Below, piece after piece: positions 1 through 7,956 of a DNA stretch of 38,033 nucleotides; the first letter of the stretch is position 1, and every line of letters begins with the position of its first letter. The translations under genes and the position numbers were made by a program. The notes beneath the pieces were generated by a model. That model worked only from the letters and a program-made list of their open reading frames with translations. It had not been told where the DNA came from and searched no databases. The DNA comes from Alphaproteobacteria bacterium (lineage in GTDB: Bacteria; Pseudomonadota; Alphaproteobacteria; Sphingomonadales; Sphingomonadaceae): positions 1-38,033 of the forward strand of contig JAHJHL010000001.1 in NCBI GenBank assembly GCA_018823905.1. Reading direction: 5' to 3'.

Positions 1-1031
1 CACGCCTCGATCACCGCTTGCGTGACCTCGTCGCGCGCCTGCCGCAGCCGCGCCTCGCGTGCCGTAAGGCCAGCCCGAGCTTCGCGGACGCGCGCGCGCC
101 CGGCGCCGCTGTCGAAAAAGGTCCAGCGCCCGCGCACGCCGACGGTGACGCTGTCGGCGCGATAGTCTGGAAAGAATTGGTCGCGGACGCGCGCGCCTTC
201 GACAAACGCCCCGACCGTCGGCCGGTTCGTCGCTTTGGCGGCGCGGACCCCGGCGTCGGCACCCTCTACCTCCGCGCTGGCCTGCGCGAGCATCGCATTC
301 GCACCCAGCGCCGCTTCGACCGCCTCGCCGAGCGTGCCTGGAACCTTGGGCCGCGGGGGTAGGGGGGCGAGCGTTTCGGTCGGCTTGCCGGTCAGTCGCT
401 CGAGCCGCGCCTCGGCGGCGATGAGCCGCCCCTGCGCTTGGACAAGCCCCGCCTGACCTTCGGCGCGGCGGGCCTGTGCCTGCGCCACATCGCTGCTTGT
501 GGTGTCGCCAACGTCATAGCGAAGACCCGCGTGGCGCACAATCTCGTCCAGTGCTTCGGCCAGCTTGGTATAGCTTGCGACCATGTCGCGCGCGGTCAGC
601 ACCTCGGCATAAGTGGACACAGTGGCCAGCGTCAGATTCTGCCGCGCCATGTCGGTGCCAAGTTTTGCCGCGCGGCTTCCTGCCGCGGCCTGATCGATCG
701 CCGAGGCGATACGCCCGCCGGCATAAAGCGGATATTCGCCAACGAACTGGAGGGCGCTGGGGGTTATGTCGTCGGCAGTCAGCCCGAAATAGCCGCCGGG
801 ATCGAGCCGGCCATAGCCGATACTCGCCTCGACACGCGCGGTCGGTCCCGCTGCCGCGCGTGCTTGCGCGACCCGCGCCGCGGCCGCCTCGGCGTCGGCG
901 TCTGCCGCCGCCAGCGCCGGCGAATGCGCACGGGCATCGGCAATTGCCGTCGCCAGATCCTGCGCTGCCGCCGGTTCCGACAGCGCAAGCGTAGCCAGGC
1001 TTGCCGCCAGCAGGAATGCGGTGCGCCTCAC
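1..1031 (-). CDS. TolC-family outer membrane efflux protein (3' end cut by window)
   Basis: Outer membrane channel component of a tripartite efflux system. The visible N-terminal ~343 codons begin with a Sec signal peptide (hydrophobic core LLAASLATLAL, likely cleavage after PAAAQ). Alternating Ala/Arg/Gln-rich helices follow, typical of the TolC/OEP periplasmic alpha-barrel, with the beta-strand segment around VEASIGYGRLDPGGYFG. The start is taken as GTG at 1031 because it overlaps the stop of the DUF2892 gene (GTGA) and gives an immediate signal peptide. It is the last visible gene of the minus-strand operon sqr-DUF2892-tolC, and faces the divergent operon holding the RND adaptor and permease. 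It is therefore the natural outer membrane partner of that pump (inference). The C-terminus lies outside the window. Confidence 0.85.
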   Translation of the reverse strand, partial: MRRTAFLLAASLATLALSEPAAAQDLATAIADARAHSPALAAADADAEAAAARVAQARAAAGPTARVEASIGYGRLDPGGYFGLTADDITPSALQFVGEYPLYAGGRIASAIDQAAAGSRAAKLGTDMARQNLTLATVSTYAEVLTARDMVASYTKLAEALDEIVRHAGLRYDVGDTTSSDVAQAQARRAEGQAGLVQAQGRLIAAEARLERLTGKPTETLAPLPPRPKVPGTLGEAVEAALGANAMLAQASAEVEGADAGVRAAKATNRPTVGAFVEGARVRDQFFPDYRADSVTVGVRGRWTFFDSGAGRARVREARAGLTAREARLRQARDEVTQAVIEA

Positions 1032-1231
1032 CTGAAGACGGCTCCCTGACGGACTCCGAAGCGCTTGAAGAGCATCGCGGCAGGACAGAAGCCGGTGAAG
1101 CTCGCCTGGATCAGGTTGAGCCCGGCAAAAGCCGCGAGGGCGATCCAGTACGGATGAACGAACCAGGCAAGCACGACGCTCAAGAGGACGATGAAGCCGG
1201 CAAAGCGCAGCACGGCACGATCGAGATTCAT
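1028..1231 (-). CDS. DUF2892 (YgaP-like) small inner membrane protein
   Basis: A 67-residue protein with two hydrophobic segments (about residues 10-26 and 29-45) and the family-typical ending with a cysteine-proline turn (TGFCPAAMLFKRFGV). DUF2892 proteins resemble the transmembrane part of the rhodanese YgaP and are commonly found in sulfide/BigR-type operons (established association). The ATG at 1231 lies 17 bases after the sqr stop, and the TGA stop overlaps the GTG of the TolC-like gene, so the three genes look co-transcribed. The exact function is unknown; a role in membrane handling of sulfane sulfur is inferred from context. Confidence 0.85.
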   Translation of the reverse strand: MNLDRAVLRFAGFIVLLSVVLAWFVHPYWIALAAFAGLNLIQASFTGFCPAAMLFKRFGVRQGAVFR

Positions 1232-1247
1232 GGGTCTTATCCTTTCG

Positions 1248-2525
1248 TCAGAAGCGGAGTTTCTTGATGCCGAGCGCATGCATCGCGAGCTTTTCGTAGA
1301 AGGGCTCGCTTTCGCCCTTGCGGACCTTGCGCAGGAAATATTTCTCGAAGCCGATCTTGGCGAGATGCACCCATTTGCCCGACGACGACCAGTTGACGTT
1401 GCGTGGCGGGATCTGCGGCTGCGCGACAAAGGCGACACCGCCGTCGCCGAAATCGGCGAGGCAGACGGCGTTCCACGTCGCCTCGTGGATCGGCGGCTTG
1501 CCGTCGATCTCGAGCTTCAGATTCTGCGCGATGGCGGTGACCATCGATTCGATCATGAAACCCGTCTTGGGCACGCCGACGGGGACGGGGGTCGGCCCGA
1601 CCGGCGGGATCGCGACGCAGACGCCGAGCGAATAGACATTGGTGAAGGTCGAGTTGCGCTGATGTTTGTCGGCGAGGATGAAACCGCGCGGGTTGGTCAG
1701 GCCCTCGATCCCGAACACCGCATCGACGCCGCGAAAGGCGGGCAGCAGCATCGAATAGGCGAACGGCAGGTCGTGCTTCGCCTTGACGCTGCCGTCCTCG
1801 GCGACTTCCTCGACATGCGCCATGCCGGACTCGAAGCTGGTTACCCGCGCATTGGTGACCCATTTGATGTGGCGATTGCGAAGTTCGCTCTCGAGCAGGC
1901 CCTTGGTATCGCCAACACCGTCGAGGCCGAGGTGGCCGATATAGGGTTCGGCGGTGACGAAGGTCATCGGCACCTTGTCGCGGATCTTGCGCCGTTTGAG
2001 CTCGGTGTCGAGGATCATTGCGAACTCATAGGCGGGGCCATAACAGGAGGCACCCTGCGCCGCGCCGACGACGATCGGGCCGGGGTTTTCGCAGAAGCGG
2101 TCGAAGGCGTCGGCAGCGGCGGACGCGTGATCCGTTGCACAAACAGAAACGGTATGAGCATCGGGACCGAAGCCTTCGATTTCGTCAAAGGCGAGTTCGG
2201 GGCCGGTCGCGATGACAAGATAGTCATAGTCGACGAAAGAGCCGTCATTCAGTTCGAGCTGGTTTTCCAGCGGATGAACCCGCTTTGCACCGAGCGCGGT
2301 GAAGCCGATGCCCTTGCGCTTCATCACCGGCGGCAGGTGGACGCGGATCGCTTCGGGCTCGCGCCAGCGCACTGCGACCCAAGGGTTGGAGGGGACGAAC
2401 CAGTAATCTTCCTGATCACAAACGACCATAACCTCCGCCTTGCCCTTGACAGCATCGCGGATTTCATAAGCAGCGATAGTGCCGCCAAGCCCGGCACCCA
2501 ATACGACAATCCGCGGTAGCGACAT
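1248..2525 (-). CDS. sqr: Sulfide:quinone oxidoreductase-like FAD enzyme
   Basis: A flavoprotein of 425 residues that would oxidise sulfide to sulfane sulfur/polysulfide and pass electrons to the quinone pool at the inner membrane. Visible: an N-terminal FAD-binding Rossmann motif (VVLGAGLGGTIAAYE, residues 7-21), a second nucleotide-fold motif ending IATGPE near residue 110, and the three cysteines characteristic of SQR at 129 (VSVCATDHA), 161 (GASCYGPAYE) and 355 (NAVCLADFGDGG). The segment PPVGPTPVPVGVPKTG at 307-322 is also typical. The start at 2525 is set by GGAGAG seven bases upstream; the longer frame to 2630 lacks support. It heads the minus-strand operon with DUF2892 and the TolC-like gene and is divergent from the rhodanese/RND operon. 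A flavocytochrome c sulfide dehydrogenase subunit is the main alternative, but no export signal or heme partner is visible. Confidence 0.9.
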   Translation of the reverse strand: MSLPRIVVLGAGLGGTIAAYEIRDAVKGKAEVMVVCDQEDYWFVPSNPWVAVRWREPEAIRVHLPPVMKRKGIGFTALGAKRVHPLENQLELNDGSFVDYDYLVIATGPELAFDEIEGFGPDAHTVSVCATDHASAAADAFDRFCENPGPIVVGAAQGASCYGPAYEFAMILDTELKRRKIRDKVPMTFVTAEPYIGHLGLDGVGDTKGLLESELRNRHIKWVTNARVTSFESGMAHVEEVAEDGSVKAKHDLPFAYSMLLPAFRGVDAVFGIEGLTNPRGFILADKHQRNSTFTNVYSLGVCVAIPPVGPTPVPVGVPKTGFMIESMVTAIAQNLKLEIDGKPPIHEATWNAVCLADFGDGGVAFVAQPQIPPRNVNWSSSGKWVHLAKIGFEKYFLRKVRKGESEPFYEKLAMHALGIKKLRF

Positions 2526-2669
2526 ATTCTCTCTCCAATTCCTTGTGATCGCGAGGGCCTGCGATCGGTCTGCATGGAATGACCGCGATGCGAGCGGCGG
2601 GAGGGAATGCCTTCGCATCGCGGTCGGCACTCGATTTCAAGCGACCCAGAAGATCGAGTGCGATTCCTG

Positions 2670-2702
2670 TTGACCTGAATATTAGACTTAATTTATATTA
2701 GC
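2670..2702. promoter_or_regulatory. Divergent promoter/operator region between sqr and rhodanese operons
   Basis: An AT-rich island in GC-rich DNA. On the plus strand TTGACC (2670-2675) and TATATT (2694-2699) are 18 bases apart, a good sigma-70-type promoter toward the rhodanese gene. On the minus strand TTGCTA-17-TATTCA can be read toward sqr. Overlapping these are short inverted repeats (ATTA-N4-TAAT, TAAT-N4-ATTA) and the element AATATTAG, which recurs in inverted orientation at the second cluster near 7867-7874. Binding by the ArsR repressor encoded at 7367 is inferred. Confidence 0.55.
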
Positions 2703-2758
2703 AATAGCTGAATTAAAGAATGACGCATTTGCGACCCAGTCCATCCAGGAGTTTGACC

Positions 2759-3097
2759 ATGTTCAATCTGTTCCGCCGACCGTCGCACAAGGAAATCGAG
2801 CCGCGCGAACTTTCCATCCTGCTAGAAGGCGGGCGGGCAATTCTGGTCGATGTGCGCGAAGCGGATGAATTTGCCGCGGGCCATGTCGCGAGCGCGCTTT
2901 CGGTGCCGTTGTCGCGGTTCCGCGCCAGCGCCTTGCCGGTGGACGGCGACAAACCGGTCATATTGATGTGCGCTGCGGGGCGACGCTCGGCGATGGCGCT
3001 CGAAAAAGCGGCGGCGGCGCGACCCGATATCGACACGCACCTTGCGGGCGGACTGACGGCGTGGCGCGCCGCCGGCCTGCCGGTCGTTGCAGGATGA
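2759..3097 (+). CDS. Single-domain rhodanese (sulfurtransferase)
   Basis: A 112-residue cytoplasmic rhodanese-fold protein that would move sulfane sulfur between thiol acceptors. Motifs: DVREADEFAAGHV (residues 31-43), the active-site loop MCAAGRRS with catalytic Cys71, and the C-terminal LAGGLTAWRAAGLPV. The ATG at 2759 is chosen for the AGGAG seven bases upstream; the upstream ATG at 2720 has no ribosome binding site. Its TGA overlaps the ATG of the RND adaptor (ATGA), so translation is coupled to the pump genes. A rhodanese leading an RND pump operon, divergent from SQR, suggests it processes SQR-derived sulfane sulfur. Confidence 0.92.
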   Translation: MFNLFRRPSHKEIEPRELSILLEGGRAILVDVREADEFAAGHVASALSVPLSRFRASALPVDGDKPVILMCAAGRRSAMALEKAAAARPDIDTHLAGGLTAWRAAGLPVVAG

Positions 3098-4155
3098 CCG
3101 TGGTGGTGCGCCCTTCCTTCGTCGCCGTCGCGCTGTTCGCGGTCGGGGTGTCGCTTTCCGCATGCAGCGGCAATGAATCGACGAACGCGCCCGCTGAAAA
3201 GAGCGCGGCGATCTCGGGCGAGCAGTTGCGTCTGGCGCCCTCGACCGTCACCGATTGGAAGGATGTCGGTGCGCTTGTCACCAGCGTCGACATGGCAGAC
3301 GCGCGCGCGCGCATTTCCGGCATCCTCGACAGCCTGAGCGTGCGCGAGGGCGATATGGTGCGCAAGGGGCAGGTCATCGGTCGCATCGTCGATAGCCGGC
3401 TCAGCTACGAAGGCGCCGCCTTTGGCGCGCAGGCGGCGGCGGCGCAGGCGCAGGCCGCGCAAGCCGAGGCCGAACTGGCGCGCGTCAAATATCTGCACGC
3501 CAACGGCGTCTATGCGCGGGCGCGGCTCGACCAGGCCGAAGCGTCGGCCGGTGCGGCGCGGGCGCAGGTCAAGGCAGCGCGAGCCCAGCAATCAGCGGTC
3601 GGTGCAGTCGCAGGACAGGGTGCGGTTGTCGCCCCCTCGGCGGGTCGTGTCCTCGTCGCGCAGGTTCCCGCCGGCTCGGCGGTTGCCCCGGGTACGTCGA
3701 TCGCGACGATTACCTCGGGGCCGATGGTGCTGCGCCTCGAACTCCCCGAAACGCTCGGCAACAAGATACGCGTCGGGAGCGCCGTGATCGCGACCGGGCT
3801 GGCAAACGACGCCACGACCATCGCCCCGCGCGCAATCGTCAGCCGCGTTTATCCGTCGGTCACTGGTGGCCAGATGTCGGCCGACGTCCAGATACCAGGC
3901 TTGTCCAGCCAAATGGTCGGCCGCCGTGTCACCGCACGCGTTGCAGTCGGTGAACGACAGGCGCTCATCGTCCCGCGCCGCTTCATCGAAACCACCTACG
4001 GCACCGATTATGTGACGATCCGCGTCGGCAAGGATTCGACGTCGCGCGTGCCGGTGCAGATCGCGCCCTCCGACGACCCCGCGCGCGTCGAAATTCTCTC
4101 GGGTGTCGCCCGGGGCGATACGCTCGTCGGCCCCACCACCGGATCGCGCAAATGA
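3094..4155 (+). CDS. RND efflux periplasmic adaptor lipoprotein (HlyD/MFP family)
   Basis: A membrane fusion protein of 353 residues linking the RND permease to the TolC channel. The N-terminus has a lipoprotein signal with lipobox LSAC (Cys24), so it should be anchored to the periplasmic face of the inner membrane. Order: first lipoyl half-motif (ISGILDSLSVREGDMVRKGQ, about residues 70-90), an Ala/Gln-rich coiled-coil hairpin (about 105-170), second lipoyl half (VVAPSAGRVLVAQVPAGSAV), then beta-barrel and membrane-proximal domains. The start is set by the ATGA overlap with the rhodanese and the immediate signal peptide. The stop overlaps the permease start by the same ATGA arrangement. The transported substrate cannot be read from sequence. 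Confidence 0.92.
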   Translation: MTVVVRPSFVAVALFAVGVSLSACSGNESTNAPAEKSAAISGEQLRLAPSTVTDWKDVGALVTSVDMADARARISGILDSLSVREGDMVRKGQVIGRIVDSRLSYEGAAFGAQAAAAQAQAAQAEAELARVKYLHANGVYARARLDQAEASAGAARAQVKAARAQQSAVGAVAGQGAVVAPSAGRVLVAQVPAGSAVAPGTSIATITSGPMVLRLELPETLGNKIRVGSAVIATGLANDATTIAPRAIVSRVYPSVTGGQMSADVQIPGLSSQMVGRRVTARVAVGERQALIVPRRFIETTYGTDYVTIRVGKDSTSRVPVQIAPSDDPARVEILSGVARGDTLVGPTTGSRK

Positions 4156-7100
4156 GCCTCGGCATTTCCGGACGGTTGACGCGCGCCACGATCCAGAGCC
4201 CGTTGACCCCGCTGATGCTGCTCGCGGCGATCCTCGTCGGCCTGCTCGCGATCATGACGATCCCGCGCGAGGAAGAGCCGCAGATCAGCGTGCCGATGGT
4301 CGACCTGATGGTTGCCGCCCCCGGGCTGTCGGCCAGCGATGCGATCGAGCTGGTAGGCAAGCCGCTCGAAACGATCGTGAAAAGCGTCGACGGCGTCGAG
4401 CATGTCTACACGCAGGCCGAGGATGACGGGGTGGTGGTCACCGCACGCTTCCTCGTCGGTTCGGACCCCGACGATGCCGCGACGCGCATCAACGAGCGCT
4501 TGTCGGCGAACATGTACCGCATCCCGGCGGGCATAGAGCCACCGCAGGTGACCGTGCGGGGGATCAGCGACGTGCCGGTCGTCGTGCTGACGCTCTCCCC
4601 GAAACCGGGCGCGCGGGGCGAGTGGACCGAACAAGCGCTGCACGCCCTCGCGACCCGGCTGCGCACCGAGGTCGCGAAGGTCGACGATGTCGGGCTGACG
4701 TTCATCGCTGGCGGGCAGGACGAACAGCTTCGCGTTGCTCCCGACCCGGCAAAGCTCGCTGCGCATGGCGTGTCGCTGGGCGCGCTGATGGATGCGGTGG
4801 GGCAGGCAAACCGTAGTTTTCCGCTCGGCACGGTGCGCGAAGGCGGCCTGGCCACCTCCGTCGTCGCGGGCCAAGCGGTGCGCAGCGCTGAGCAATTATC
4901 GACGATCACCGTTCGCGCGGCGAACGGTAATCCCGTCTATCTGCGCGACGTCGCGCGCGTGACGCAGGGGCCCGGCGAGGATCAGGCCCGCGCCTGGCGC
5001 TGGGCAAGGGGGGCCGCCGACCGCTGGTCGATGGCGCCGGCAGTGAGCCTGGCGATCGCAAAGCGTGCGGGCGCCAACGCCGTCAATGTTTCGCAAGCGG
5101 TGGTCGAACGCGTCGAAGCGTTGCGCGGCACGCTGATCCCGGCGGGCGTCGATGTCGCGATAACCCGCAACTATGGCGAAAGCGCCAACGAGAAGGCGAA
5201 CGAGCTGATCTTCCACCTTGGTCTTGCCACGGTGTCGATCGTTATCCTGATCGGCTTCGCGATCGGCTGGCGCGAGGCGGCCGTGACGGCAGTCGTCATC
5301 CCGACGACGATCCTGCTCACGATGTTTGCCGCGAACCTGATGGGCTTCACGATCAACCGGGTCAGTCTGTTCGCGCTGATCTTCTCGATCGGTATCCTTG
5401 TCGACGATGCGATCGTGATGATCGAAAATATCGCGCGCCACTGGGCGATGGCCGACGGGCGCAGCCGGATCGACGCGACGGTCGATGCGGTCGCCGAGGT
5501 CGGCAATCCGACTATCGTCGCGACGCTGACGGTGGTCGCGGCGCTGCTGCCCATGCTCTTCGTGTCGGGGCTGATGGGGCCCTATATGGCGCCGATCCCG
5601 ATCAACGCCTCGGCGGCGATGCTCTTTTCCTTCTTTGTCGCGGTGATCATCGCGCCATGGCTGATGGTGCGCTTTGCCCGGAACGCGCTCCCAAACGGCC
5701 ACGACGACCATGCGACCGGCGGTAAGCTGGGTGCGCTCTATGGCCGCGTCGCCCGCCATGTAATCCGCGACCGCAAGAGCGCGCGCAATTTCCTGATCGC
5801 CGTCGGCGTCGCGACGCTCGTTGCTTGCTCGATGTTCTATTTCAAGGCGGTGACGGTGAAGCTGCTCCCCTTCGACAACAAGTCGGAGGTACAGCTCGTG
5901 CTCGACATGCCCGAAGGGACTTCACTCGAAACCACCGGACGCACGCTCGACGCCGCCGCCGCTATTGCGCGGCAATTGCCCGAGGCACGCTCGATGGAAG
6001 CCTATGCCGGCACGTCGGCACCGTTCAATTTCAACGGTCTCGTTCGCCACTATTTCCTGCGCAACCGCCCCGAGCTGGGCGACGTGATGATCGCGCTGGC
6101 GCCCAAGGACGAGCGCGACCGGTCAAGCCACGCGATCGCGCTCGACCTCCGTGAGCGATTGAAAGCGGCGTTGCCGCTGCCCGCCGGGGCCTCGATCAAG
6201 GTTGTCGAGACGCCGCCGGGGCCACCCGTGCTCGCGACGATGCTCGCCGAAATCTATGGGCCCGACGAAGCGACGCGGCGAAAAACCGCCGAGCAGGTCG
6301 AAAAGCTGTTCCGCACCGTCCCCTATGTCGTCGATGTCGACAACAGTTTCGGGGTGGCGCGTCCACGTCTGCGCCTTGTTCCCGATCGGGCGCGGATGGA
6401 TGCCTATGGCATTTCTGAGCGCCAGCTGTTCGACAGCATCGGCGCACTGCTCGGCGGGCAGACCGTCGGCTATGCGCCGCGCGGGCAGGGGCGCGACCCG
6501 CTGCCGATCCGTGTCACGCTCGACCAGTCGCATCGGACCTGGAGCGCCGATCTCGCGGCGACGCCGGTGGCGAGCATGGGTCCTGGCGGGCGGCTCGTGC
6601 AACTGGGTGAGATCGTTGAGGCGCGCGAGGAAAAGGGTTCGCCGACGCTGTTCCGCCGCAACGGCCGCGCCGCCGACATGGTCACCGCCGAACTCGCGGG
6701 CGATTATGAGGCGCCGATCTATGGCATTTTCGCGGTCGATGATGCGATCGAGTCGTTCGACTGGGCGGCGCACGGGATGCAAAAGCCCGTCATCCGTTTC
6801 AACGGTCAGCCCGACAACGAACAAGCGCCGACGTTGCTGTGGGACGGCGAATGGGAGATTACCTGGGTGACCTTCCGCGACATGGGCGCGGCGTTCATGG
6901 TCGCGCTGCTCGGCATCTATGTCCTTGTCGTCGGGCAGTTCAGGAACTTCAAGATTCCCCTGGTGATCCTGACACCGATCCCGCTGACGCTGGTTGGAAT
7001 CGTGATCGGGCATATGCTCTTCGGCGCGCCGTTTACCGCCACGTCGATGATCGGCTTCATCGCGCTTGCCGGAATCATCGTGCGCAACTCGATCCTGCTC

Positions 7101-7370
7101 GTCGATTTCATCAATCATGCGAAAGCGCCCGACAAGCCGCTGCGCGATACGCTGCTCGAAGCGGGGATGATCCGCTTCAAACCGATCGTGCTGACGGCGG
7201 CGGCGGCGATGATCGGCGCCGCGACGATCCTGAGCGACCCGATCTTCCAGGGTCTTGCGATCTCGCTGCTCTTCGGCCTTGCCTCCTCGACACTGCTGAC
7301 GGTGCTGGTTATTCCCGCGATTTACATCGTCCTGCGCGACGATGGCCGTGAAGGAATTCTCTCGCCATGA
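4152..7370 (+). CDS. RND (AcrB-like) efflux pump permease
   Basis: A proton-driven inner membrane transporter of 1072 residues, normal for the family. TM1 lies at about residues 16-36. The TM4 proton-relay motif GILVDDAIVMIEN carries the paired aspartates D418 and D419 of the hydrophobe/amphiphile (HAE) group rather than the metal-exporting HME pattern. A second TM bundle starts near DMGAAFMVALLGIYVLVV and ends at TLLTVLVIPAIYIVL. It is translationally coupled to the adaptor upstream and to the ArsR gene downstream (both ATGA). Neighbours (SQR, rhodanese, DUF2892, a sulfide-sensor-type ArsR) suggest export of a sulfur species or a compound toxic under sulfide stress; this is inference, and ordinary drug efflux remains possible. 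Confidence 0.93.
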   Translation: MSLGISGRLTRATIQSPLTPLMLLAAILVGLLAIMTIPREEEPQISVPMVDLMVAAPGLSASDAIELVGKPLETIVKSVDGVEHVYTQAEDDGVVVTARFLVGSDPDDAATRINERLSANMYRIPAGIEPPQVTVRGISDVPVVVLTLSPKPGARGEWTEQALHALATRLRTEVAKVDDVGLTFIAGGQDEQLRVAPDPAKLAAHGVSLGALMDAVGQANRSFPLGTVREGGLATSVVAGQAVRSAEQLSTITVRAANGNPVYLRDVARVTQGPGEDQARAWRWARGAADRWSMAPAVSLAIAKRAGANAVNVSQAVVERVEALRGTLIPAGVDVAITRNYGESANEKANELIFHLGLATVSIVILIGFAIGWREAAVTAVVIPTTILLTMFAANLMGFTINRVSLFALIFSIGILVDDAIVMIENIARHWAMADGRSRIDATVDAVAEVGNPTIVATLTVVAALLPMLFVSGLMGPYMAPIPINASAAMLFSFFVAVIIAPWLMVRFARNALPNGHDDHATGGKLGALYGRVARHVIRDRKSARNFLIAVGVATLVACSMFYFKAVTVKLLPFDNKSEVQLVLDMPEGTSLETTGRTLDAAAAIARQLPEARSMEAYAGTSAPFNFNGLVRHYFLRNRPELGDVMIALAPKDERDRSSHAIALDLRERLKAALPLPAGASIKVVETPPGPPVLATMLAEIYGPDEATRRKTAEQVEKLFRTVPYVVDVDNSFGVARPRLRLVPDRARMDAYGISERQLFDSIGALLGGQTVGYAPRGQGRDPLPIRVTLDQSHRTWSADLAATPVASMGPGGRLVQLGEIVEAREEKGSPTLFRRNGRAADMVTAELAGDYEAPIYGIFAVDDAIESFDWAAHGMQKPVIRFNGQPDNEQAPTLLWDGEWEITWVTFRDMGAAFMVALLGIYVLVVGQFRNFKIPLVILTPIPLTLVGIVIGHMLFGAPFTATSMIGFIALAGIIVRNSILLVDFINHAKAPDKPLRDTLLEAGMIRFKPIVLTAAAAMIGAATILSDPIFQGLAISLLFGLASSTLLTVLVIPAIYIVLRDDGREGILSP

Positions 7371-7675
7371 CCAAGCCGACCGACCTCTCGATCCTCAAGC
7401 GCGACGCGCACGAGATGGCGGGTTATCTGAAGCTGCTCGCGAATCCCGAGCGCCTGCTGATGCTGTGCCAGATGGACGAGCGCGAGGTGTCGGTCGGCGA
7501 GCTTACCGAACTCAGCGGGTTGTCGCAGTCAGCGGTATCGCAGCACCTTGCGCGTTTTCGTGCGCAAGGAATCGTGTCCGCGCGTGGCGAGGCGCAGACC
7601 CGCTTCTATAGCATGGCAGATCCCAAGATGCGGCGTATCATCAACGCGCTCTGCGAAGCATGCCACGAGCTATAG
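7367..7675 (+). CDS. ArsR-family repressor, BigR/SqrR-like
   Basis: A winged-helix protein of 102 residues. The recognition-helix region is ELTELSGLSQSAVSQHLARFRAQGIV (about residues 45-70), followed by the wing RGEAQTRFY. Cys34 (LMLCQMDE) sits in the helix before the HTH, and Cys96/Cys99 (ALCEACHEL) lie in the last helix. One cysteine in the second helix and one in the C-terminal helix is the layout of the persulfide sensors BigR and SqrR (C41/C107 in SqrR), in which tetrasulfide formation relieves repression. It lacks the ELCVCDL metal motif of ArsR proper. It ends the rhodanese-RND operon and is coupled to the permease by ATGA. Likely operators are the AT-rich palindromes at 2670-2702 and 7847-7874. 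Confidence 0.85.
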   Translation: MTKPTDLSILKRDAHEMAGYLKLLANPERLLMLCQMDEREVSVGELTELSGLSQSAVSQHLARFRAQGIVSARGEAQTRFYSMADPKMRRIINALCEACHEL

Positions 7676-7846
7676 TTTCGCCGCCAAAACTTGGCTTCGC
7701 TGGTGCGGCGTGGGCTGACCTGTCGCTCTGGAATGCCGGTAAGGGTTGCACCTCGGCTCTCCGGCCACCGCTCACCTGTCATTGGTGCGGGCATTCGAAC
7801 TGGATGCTGGCGATGCAAAACGCGGACGAGATAAATGACATCCAGC

Positions 7847-7874
7847 CTAATTATCTTAAATTAGTATCTACTAA
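7847..7874. promoter_or_regulatory. AT-rich palindromic operator candidate upstream of the TlpA-AcfC-DsrE operon
   Basis: Two overlapping inverted repeats: CTAATT-N6-AATTAG (7847-7864) and TTAGTA-TC-TACTAA (7861-7874). They sit in an AT-rich patch about 85 bases before the ATG at 7957. The element AATATTAG, read on the minus strand here, also occurs at 2679-2686 between sqr and the rhodanese operon. That makes a shared regulator plausible, most simply the adjacent ArsR protein. The remainder of 7676-7956 shows no convincing gene. Confidence 0.5.
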
Positions 7875-7956
7875 TATTGGTGAGTACCAAACAGAATGGC
7901 GACGATCGCGAACACACTATTCTCATCCTAGACTTTGCGGAAACCGATAAGGCGCG

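Noticed and set aside
1191..2519. Long plus-strand open frame (442 codons) across the SQR gene
   Set aside because: It is the antisense shadow of a gene with clear SQR motifs; composition is Asp/Arg/Gly-rich with no family resemblance.
7660..7950. 96-codon plus-strand open frame between the ArsR and TlpA-like genes
   Set aside because: It overlaps the ArsR end, lacks a ribosome binding site, has no recognisable domain, and runs through the AT-rich operator region.
7940..7952. ACCGATAA resembling a FliA -10 element before the TlpA-like gene
   Set aside because: No matching -35 at the right distance, and the gene is not flagellar.
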